In this document: in pieces, positions 58,773-64,000 of the stretch
Layout of the letters: each line of letters begins with the position of its first letter
How positions within the stretch are numbered: position 1 is the stretch's first letter
Source: an uncultured Victivallales bacterium
GTDB taxonomy: Bacteria > Verrucomicrobiota > Lentisphaeria > Victivallales > UBA1829
Direction: 5' to 3'
Length of the DNA stretch: 64,000 bases
Assembly: GCA_934644965.1 (NCBI GenBank)
Contig: CAKUDG010000017.1
Span: 9,167-73,166, forward strand
The notes under the pieces: generated by a model
What the model saw: the letters and a program-made list of their open reading frames with translations, nothing else
Told to the model about the DNA's origin: nothing
Databases searched by the model: none
Program-made: the position numbers and the translations under genes

Positions 58773-59318
58773 GTTGCTTCAGTTTCTCTTTCTTTTCCCG
58801 TTCGCTCCCGTTTTTTTCCCGTTCTTTTCTCTCCCGCTTGACGGCTTCTTCCCCGCCCTTTCAGATTTTCCCACTTTTGGATTTTTCCCCTGTTCTTTCT
58901 TCCGCCGCCGGAGGGGGAAAACGAGGGATTCATCCTCTGCTCTGTTTTCCGCCGGAAGGAAGAATCCCGAAAGAGCCGAAAGAGAGGAAAGGCCAGAAAG
59001 CAAAAAAAGGAAAAGTTACTATATCCTCTTTTCTTTCGCTTTACAAATTCTTTTCCCGCAGTCTTTCCGTCTTCTCCTCCGGAAACGGGGCCGGAACGAA
59101 GCCTGGAGAAGGGGAGAAGGAAGGAGAGAAAAAGAGGGAAAGACGGGGTGAGGGCGAAGGGAGGAAAGAGAAAAAAGGGGAAAGGGGAAAGGGGAAAAAG
59201 GGGGAGAAAAAAGGAAGAGGGAGAAGTGATCTCCCCCTCCCCGGAGACGAGGATAAGAAGGAAGAAAGAAAGTAAAGAGCGCTCACGCGGCGGAAGGGAG
59301 GGAGAAGATTCTCTTTTT
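58773..59318. other. Low-complexity purine/pyrimidine-biased intergenic region
   Basis: About 545 bp with no supportable gene. The left half is C/T-rich on the plus strand; from about 59105 to 59226 it is almost pure A/G, including an unbroken 71-nt purine run at 59156-59226. It holds the G-quadruplex motif at 59177-59204. Several apparent long reading frames here are artefacts of this bias (mostly Lys, Arg, Glu and Gly on one strand, Ser, Phe and Pro on the other). Confidence 0.6.
59177..59204 (+). other. Predicted G-quadruplex motif
   Basis: Four G-runs of 4, 4, 4 and 5 bases separated by A3, A3 and A5 loops meet a strict four-tetrad consensus. It sits in the purine tract between mntP and the SDR gene, on the plus strand. 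Confidence 0.85.
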
Positions 59319-60080
59319 TCAGACAATCGTGTAGCCGCCGTCCGCCAGGATCGTGGCGCCGCAGAGATAGGCGGAGTCATCGTCCACGAGGAAACGGACG
59401 ACGCCTGCGATTTCTTCCGGACGCCCGAAACGCTTCATCGGCTGGAGTTCGAGGAAGGACTGCATGGCACGTTTTTCGTCGCCGGTATCGCGGGCTCCGT
59501 CGTGAAGCCCCGGAGTGTCTGTTGTTCCCGGCGCGACGGCGTTCACCCGGATTCCGTACGGCAGCAGAGCAATGGCTGCGGCACGGGTCATGGAATCCAC
59601 TGCGCCCTTGCTGGCATGATAAGCCAGATATCCCGGAGATCCCACCACGGCAAAGGTGGAGGAGAAATTCACGAAGACACCCCGTACGTCATGTGCGATC
59701 ATGTGTTTTGCGCCTTCCCGGAGGAAGAGGAAAGCGCTGCGGACATTCGTGTTCATGACATTGTCGAATTCCTCGGCGGAGGTTTCCAGAAGGGGTTTAT
59801 TCAGCTGAAGGGCGGCGTCATTCACAATGATGTCGATCTGTCCGGCAATCTGTTCCGCGGTTTCGATGACGCGGAGAATGTCCTCTTCCCTTCGGACGTC
59901 GCATTCTGCAAACAGAGCCTGTTTTTCTGTCAGTTCGCGGGCAAGTTTTTTCCCTGCATCGGCATCCCGGTCCGCGATGATGACAAACGCGCCGTCCGCC
60001 GCGAGTCTCCGGACGACAGCCTCTCCGATTCCTTTTGCTCCGCCGGTCACGATGGCCGTTTTTCCCTGCAATGTTTTCAT
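59319..60080 (-). CDS. Short-chain dehydrogenase/reductase (SDR)
   Basis: About 253 residues from the ATG at 60080, which has AAAGGA 5 nt upstream. Rossmann motif TGGAKGIGEAVV, VNDAA in place of NNAG, and the catalytic Ser-Tyr-Lys in NFSSTFAVVGSPGYLAYHASKGA. The C-terminal GRPEEIAGVVRFLVDDDSAYLCGATILADGGYTI is classical SDR. It oxidises or reduces an alcohol/ketone with NAD(P)(H). Proximity to secreted sugar proteins suggests a sugar or sugar-alcohol substrate. It is divergent from the DUF4091 gene. Confidence 0.9.
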   Translation of the reverse strand: MKTLQGKTAIVTGGAKGIGEAVVRRLAADGAFVIIADRDADAGKKLARELTEKQALFAECDVRREEDILRVIETAEQIAGQIDIIVNDAALQLNKPLLETSAEEFDNVMNTNVRSAFLFLREGAKHMIAHDVRGVFVNFSSTFAVVGSPGYLAYHASKGAVDSMTRAAAIALLPYGIRVNAVAPGTTDTPGLHDGARDTGDEKRAMQSFLELQPMKRFGRPEEIAGVVRFLVDDDSAYLCGATILADGGYTIV

Positions 60081-60458
60081 TTTTTCCTTTCTTTTCATGA
60101 CGTTGCTGTCTGCGTTTTTTCTTCTCTCCGCATTTCTGCCGGAGCTTTTCTCTGGAGTTTTCCTTTCCGGGATGAGAGTTTCTTACATCTCAACATCTCA
60201 AACAGCAGCGCTACAGTACAGCTTCCGGAACGGAAATGCAATTTTTTTCTCCCCCGGGGAAAGTGAGAGGGAGGAAAAAGGAAAAGCATGATTCGAGCAT
60301 TGAGGGAAGAATTTTTCTGCCCATATTTTTCTGTTTCCCTTGAAAAAACTTACCAGGAAGAGACCGGAAGGCTTGCAAAAGCATTTTTCCGTTATAGGGT
60401 AGGAAAAGAGCATAAAAAAGTCCCCTGATCCGTCAACCCCTGTGGAGATGATAAAATC
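60081..60458. other. Divergent intergenic region between SDR and DUF4091 genes
   Basis: No gene is seen. ACATCTCA occurs twice near 60185-60200. TTGCAA at 60373 with TATAGG at 60393 is a weak plus-strand promoter candidate because the spacer is only 14 nt. Confidence 0.35.
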
Positions 60459-62264
60459 ATGAAAAGAGCCTTCTCTTCCGTGCTGTCCGTCCTGCTGTTT
60501 TCGGGCGGGATCGCCCTGAGCGCCGCCGCCCCGGCGGTGTTCGACTGGTACGCCGTTCCGGCCTTGAGCCCGGTGAAACGCCTTCCGGACAAGATCCCGG
60601 AGGACGGAGTGAAAAACGGACCTTTGAATGTGATTCTGGCAAAAGGGGAATTCGAACCCGCATCTTTTGTTGTGCAGCCGCTGCGTGATGTGAACGGAGT
60701 GCGGATCGCTCCGACCGATCTGAAAGACGCTTCAGGGCATACGATTCCGGCTTCGGCCGTGGATGTGAAAGTGGTGAAGGTCTGGGTGCAGACCGGCTGC
60801 GCGTGGTACAGCTACTTTGCGGACAGTTCCGGCCGCGAACTCGTCCCCGAACTGCTTCTCAATGACGAAACGCTGGTCAAGGTCGATGAAAAGAATCTGG
60901 AGAATTATCTGCGGACGGATGCTTCCGCCAAAGACGGGAAACAGGATCCGTATGTCTGGATCAGCAATCCCAAGAACATCGATGTGCCTTTCGACCCGGT
61001 GAAGGAAGGCGTCCGCGATGCGGACACTCTCCAGAGCGTCCGTTTCGAGCAGAACCGCTGTAAACAGTTCTGGGTCACTGTCGAAGCGCCGGGGAACGCT
61101 GTCCCGGGGCTCTACAAAGGGGGAATCGACGTCGTGGCGGACGGGAAGAAAACCACCATTCCGCTTCATGTCCGCGTCCTTCCCTTTGAACTGCCCCAGC
61201 CCAGGACGAATTACGATCCGGAGCGCATCTTCTACACCAGTTCCTACAACGCCTCGAATCTTTTCAACATGCTCAAACAGCACGGGGGCGATCTGAAGGC
61301 GGCGGAGAAGCGTCTGCGCAATGAGTATGATTCCATGCGCCGTCACAATCTTCTCTATCCGCTTCTTCCCGCATGGAGAAGCGATCTGGATCTTGCGATC
61401 TACCGCTCCCAGCTGGAAATCTACCGTCAGGCCGGACTCGGGAGCGATGCGCTTTTCGATGCCGTCCGCGGCATTCCCGACTACGGCTATCTGAGTCATA
61501 AAGACCGGAAAAAACCTCTTGCCGAACAAACCCTTCCCTCCTACTGGGAAAAGGAAACCGGGACGGCGGCGAAAATCGCCCGGGAAATTTTCGGTCCCGA
61601 TGTCGAACTTTACGGGATCGGCTGGGATGAGCCCGGCATGGCGCTGCTGCGTGCCGAACGTCTGCCCTGGAAGAGTCTTCATCAGCAGAAAGTGAAGACC
61701 TTCAGCACCGCGCACAAATCTCACCGCCTGCATGCGGGCTATAACGAGGATTTTGTCAATTACGGCGGCAGCACCAACCGCGAGGAGGCGCGCAAATGGC
61801 ATGAAATGGGCGCAAGAATCTCCGCCTATGCCAATCCGCATACGGGGCCGGAAAATCCGGATTTCGTCCGCCGGACCCACGGCTTCCTGATGTATTTCGA
61901 GGACCAGGACGGCTCCTTCAACTACATGCTCAACGGAAGTTCCTGGAACGACTTCCTCGGCGCAGACTACAACTTCAGATCCTTCAACTGGGTCTATCCC
62001 GCCGCCGACGGATTCGTGGAAACCATCCAGTATGAAGGATTCCGGGAGGCCGTCGACGACGTCCGCTACGCCACACTCCTCAAACAGACTGCAGCCGAGG
62101 CTTTGAACAAGGCCGCTGTTTCAGGGAACGTTGATCTCGCCTATGCGGCAAAATGCGCGTTGCTTTTCCTTGCCGAGGTGGACTATCTGGAATGTGATCT
62201 CCATGCCGTCCGCCTGGAAATCATCCGCCACATCCTCAAGCTGCGCGACATGATGAACAAATGA
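60459..62264 (+). CDS. Secreted DUF4091-type glycoside-hydrolase-like protein
   Basis: 601 residues. Signal peptide (SVLSVLLFSGGIALSAAA), then a beta-sandwich (VILAKGEFEPASFVVQPLRDV, YKGGIDVVADGKKTTIPLHVRVLPFELP) and a TIM-barrel-like region with IGWDEPGMAL (about 388), GARISAYANPHTGPENPDF and the DUF4091 end YEGFREAVDDVRYATLLKQ. Such proteins belong to carbohydrate-active clusters in Lentisphaerota and Planctomycetes; catalytic activity is unproven. Overlaps or nearly overlaps the next gene, so the two are an operon. Confidence 0.82.
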   Translation: MKRAFSSVLSVLLFSGGIALSAAAPAVFDWYAVPALSPVKRLPDKIPEDGVKNGPLNVILAKGEFEPASFVVQPLRDVNGVRIAPTDLKDASGHTIPASAVDVKVVKVWVQTGCAWYSYFADSSGRELVPELLLNDETLVKVDEKNLENYLRTDASAKDGKQDPYVWISNPKNIDVPFDPVKEGVRDADTLQSVRFEQNRCKQFWVTVEAPGNAVPGLYKGGIDVVADGKKTTIPLHVRVLPFELPQPRTNYDPERIFYTSSYNASNLFNMLKQHGGDLKAAEKRLRNEYDSMRRHNLLYPLLPAWRSDLDLAIYRSQLEIYRQAGLGSDALFDAVRGIPDYGYLSHKDRKKPLAEQTLPSYWEKETGTAAKIAREIFGPDVELYGIGWDEPGMALLRAERLPWKSLHQQKVKTFSTAHKSHRLHAGYNEDFVNYGGSTNREEARKWHEMGARISAYANPHTGPENPDFVRRTHGFLMYFEDQDGSFNYMLNGSSWNDFLGADYNFRSFNWVYPAADGFVETIQYEGFREAVDDVRYATLLKQTAAEALNKAAVSGNVDLAYAAKCALLFLAEVDYLECDLHAVRLEIIRHILKLRDMMNK

Positions 62265-62284
62265 TGAGAAAGGGAATCCATATC

Positions 62285-63772
62285 ATGATGAAATGTCACA
62301 CCCCGTTTACCATATCGTTCTCTGCGCTTCTCTTCTGCTGCGCGTTTCTGTATTCCGCGCCTCTTTTTTCCGCCGCGCCGGGCGGTGCTGCAAACGCTTC
62401 TCCGGAGGGCAAAAGCGCAAGCACTCCCCTTTCGGAACTTCGGGAAAAAATCTCCCTTCCGAATTTCAATCTTGAAGCAAACTGGAAACTCATCCGTTCG
62501 GCCCTGGCCTTCCAGATCCGCCAGGGAGCGAAAAGCTCCGAGATTTCCGCTCTCTGCGATGAAATCCTGAAGGAAAACGCCAAAAAGCTTGAAGAGAAGA
62601 AAAGAGGGACTTTGAATCCGGAAAAGCTCCATGCGCTGCTTCTGGTCTCCGCGGCGGCGAAGGCGCAGGGGAATACCGCTCAGATCCGCCTTCCGGAAGC
62701 AAAGGAAAAACTCTCCCCCGAACAGAGTGCCTCCGCTCATTTTGAAGCGGCAAAGATTTTCATGGAAGCTCGTGTTTACGACACGGCGCGTTTTCTGGGA
62801 TCGGTCCGGGAAAGAGAGGTGCCTTTCTATACGGTGGACCTGGTGGAGAATTCGCCTGCGGATGTCCATGCCTGGAGAAATTCTTCCATTGTGAAGGATC
62901 CCGGGAAGCGGGAACAGCGCTTTGAACCTTACAACAAAAAGGCTGCGGCTCTGCTGATCAATGACGTCAACACCGTGAGGGATACTTCTTCGACATTGAA
63001 ATCTGCGGAAACGGTATGTCCGCTCAGCTTCTTCGTTTCCGCGGACAGATTCGGCATTCATGTCTACACGGAAATCCCGGGCATTGATCCGGCACAGGTC
63101 CTTTCCGGACTGGAAAATCCGGGCATGTTTGAAATGTATCTCCAGCCCGGTTTCGGAGAGTGTTACTATCAATGGATGGTGTATCCAGGGGCTAACACCA
63201 GAGCCGATTTCATCGCATGGAACTCCCGCAGTCCGGACTATCGAAGACTGGACAATTATTTCCGCTGTGAGTTCTCTCCCATCCCAGGCGGCTTCGGGCT
63301 CTACCAGTTCCTTTCCTGGAATGCTCTCTGGAACAAACTTCCTGCAGAAAATTCCGAATGGGCATTCGGCATGGTCCCGTGGTTGAAATCGGGCGGGTTC
63401 ACCTGGGGGAGCGGGCAGGTTCATGAACTGCATCGTTTCGGACGGCTCCGCTTCCGCAATCTGGACCGTATCCTTCCTGAAATCAAAAAGCAGATTGTCT
63501 TCTCCGCATGGGCAAAATTCAAGGCGGATTCTTCCGCTCCGGAGATTTTCTGGAGTGATGAGGTCAAAGGTGATCCCGTCTTTTTCAAAAGTGTTCTGGA
63601 GCCGGAACTTGCCAAACTCAAAGAGGCAGGAAAACTGGTCACGGCGGAGATCTCCCCGGAAAATGTGGAAAAACTGTATCGGGAAGCGGTTCCTTTCTGG
63701 AATGAGCTCGGGTTCCACATTGCCTCCCTGCGTGCGGACTATCTGGAAAAACAGATCATGGGGGACAAGTGA
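62285..63772 (+). CDS. Secreted protein with CBM9-like C-terminal domain
   Basis: 495 residues from the ATG at 62285 with AAGGGA upstream; an ATG at 62261 overlapping the previous stop (ATGA) would give 503. Signal peptide FSALLFCCAFLYSA, then a helical region (about 40-165; Lys/Glu/Ala-rich, SAAAKAQGNTAQ), and a beta-rich domain from about 225 (VCPLSFFVSADRFGIHVYTEI, FEMYLQPGFGECYYQWMVYPGANT) resembling carbohydrate-binding/DOMON family CBM9. It probably works with the DUF4091 protein on a polysaccharide. Specificity is unknown. Confidence 0.7.
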   Translation: MMKCHTPFTISFSALLFCCAFLYSAPLFSAAPGGAANASPEGKSASTPLSELREKISLPNFNLEANWKLIRSALAFQIRQGAKSSEISALCDEILKENAKKLEEKKRGTLNPEKLHALLLVSAAAKAQGNTAQIRLPEAKEKLSPEQSASAHFEAAKIFMEARVYDTARFLGSVREREVPFYTVDLVENSPADVHAWRNSSIVKDPGKREQRFEPYNKKAAALLINDVNTVRDTSSTLKSAETVCPLSFFVSADRFGIHVYTEIPGIDPAQVLSGLENPGMFEMYLQPGFGECYYQWMVYPGANTRADFIAWNSRSPDYRRLDNYFRCEFSPIPGGFGLYQFLSWNALWNKLPAENSEWAFGMVPWLKSGGFTWGSGQVHELHRFGRLRFRNLDRILPEIKKQIVFSAWAKFKADSSAPEIFWSDEVKGDPVFFKSVLEPELAKLKEAGKLVTAEISPENVEKLYREAVPFWNELGFHIASLRADYLEKQIMGDK

Positions 63773-63789
63773 TTTGTCAGCCGGAGTGT

Positions 63790-64000
63790 ATGAGGGCGAG
63801 GAGCCCTCATGCTTTTCAGATCTAAAATTAAATGAAAATAAAAAAATACGGCAGGCGCAGCCTGACGGGTGCAGGAGATGCAATCCTGCCGGGGAGTATG
63901 AGGGCGAGGAGCCCTCATGCTTTTTTATTTTTTTATTTTTTTTGCCTCCGGCGGCCAGCGTTTCGCCGCTGGACCCCGACAAGGTCACAGACCTTGACCG
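63790..64000 (-). repeat. Modular hairpin repeat, copy 3 (inverse orientation, truncated by window end)
   Basis: Read on the minus strand it gives B-C-D-E-D: B at 63980-63996 (loop differs: ACA), C at 63955-63972, D at 63898-63918, E in part (GCAGGA / TCCTGC at 63871-63889 plus an imperfect CAGGC-GCA-GCCTG stem near 63852-63864) and a second D at 63790-63810. Both D stems are followed on the plus strand by T-runs, so they terminate the upstream two-gene operon. Module A would lie beyond position 64000. Confidence 0.9.
63898..63941 (+). terminator. Intrinsic terminator of the DUF4091-CBM9 operon (repeat module D)
   Basis: ATGAGGGC / GCCCTCAT (63898-63905 and 63911-63918, loop GAGGA) is followed by GC and a run of TTTTTTATTTTTTTATTTTTTTT. 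A weaker copy with only GCTTTTC lies at 63790-63810. Confidence 0.8.

Noticed and set aside
58773..59000. Manganese riboswitch (yybP-ykoY) upstream of mntP
   Set aside because: The region is C/T- and A/G-biased low-complexity sequence with no recognisable riboswitch loops or stems.
58740..59400. Several 170-210-residue frames rich in Arg/Glu/Gly or Ser/Phe/Pro
   Set aside because: They are translations of the purine/pyrimidine-biased tract on both strands; no start sites or folds.
62183..63988. A 601-residue minus-strand frame over the CBM9-like gene
   Set aside because: Its N-terminus is repeat-derived and the remainder is antisense to a gene with a signal peptide and ribosome site.

Overview
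The window looks like a chromosomal piece of a Gram-negative member of the PVC group, most probably Lentisphaerota (Victivallis-like). This is inferred from gene content, not from a database search. The supporting points are a pseudopilin-like protein with an FTLIELLVVIAIIAILA start and an H-X9-DG tail, outer-membrane genes (lptE, a BamD-like TPR protein, a secretin), secreted DUF4091-type carbohydrate proteins, and a GH109-like Gfo/Idh/MocA protein. Promoters fit a sigma70-type consensus (TTGACA / TATAAT) and most genes have GGAGG-type ribosome binding sites. I saw no prophage, transposase or CRISPR array.

Layout. 1-5.8 kb: a truncated Fur-family gene, epmA-efp, an lptE / BamD-like pair and a GT4 glycosyltransferase. 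5.8-12.6 kb: a split transketolase operon divergent from a ROK regulator, a LOG-family protein, and a GntR regulator followed by an H-X9-DG pseudopilin; both ends carry a modular hairpin repeat. 12.6-22.2 kb: a small secreted tandem-repeat protein, tRNA-Glu(UUC), a sugar acetyltransferase, an isochorismatase-like hydrolase, a GH109-like protein, an unusual purF without the N-terminal catalytic Cys, and pnp. 22.9-29.1 kb: a LysR regulator divergent from six packed genes, five of whose products carry Sec or Tat export signals (CMD-cupin, flavodoxin, esterase-ABM fusion, Fe-S-flavoprotein-like reductase, DUF362). 29.2-34.4 kb: two large von Willebrand A membrane proteins. 34.9-47.8 kb: a type II secretion operon in the order L/N-M/O-C-D-E-F-G-H-I-J-K. 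48-52 kb: a hypothetical exported protein and rpsP-khpA-trmD-rplS-rnhB, without rimM. 52-58.8 kb: XRE-cupin regulator, marC, pyrK-pyrD, priA and mntP. 58.8-64 kb: a purine-rich tract with a G-quadruplex motif, an SDR dehydrogenase, a DUF4091 protein, a CBM9-like secreted protein, and a third repeat copy cut by the window end.

The signals that stand out most are (i) a dispersed repeat built from interchangeable perfect hairpins that also act as bidirectional terminators, present three times; (ii) the LysR-controlled cluster of enzymes that are normally cytoplasmic but here appear exported; (iii) short tandem duplications (3, 9, 12, 13 and 15 nt) that insert low-complexity loops into membrane proteins or sit beside type II secretion genes.
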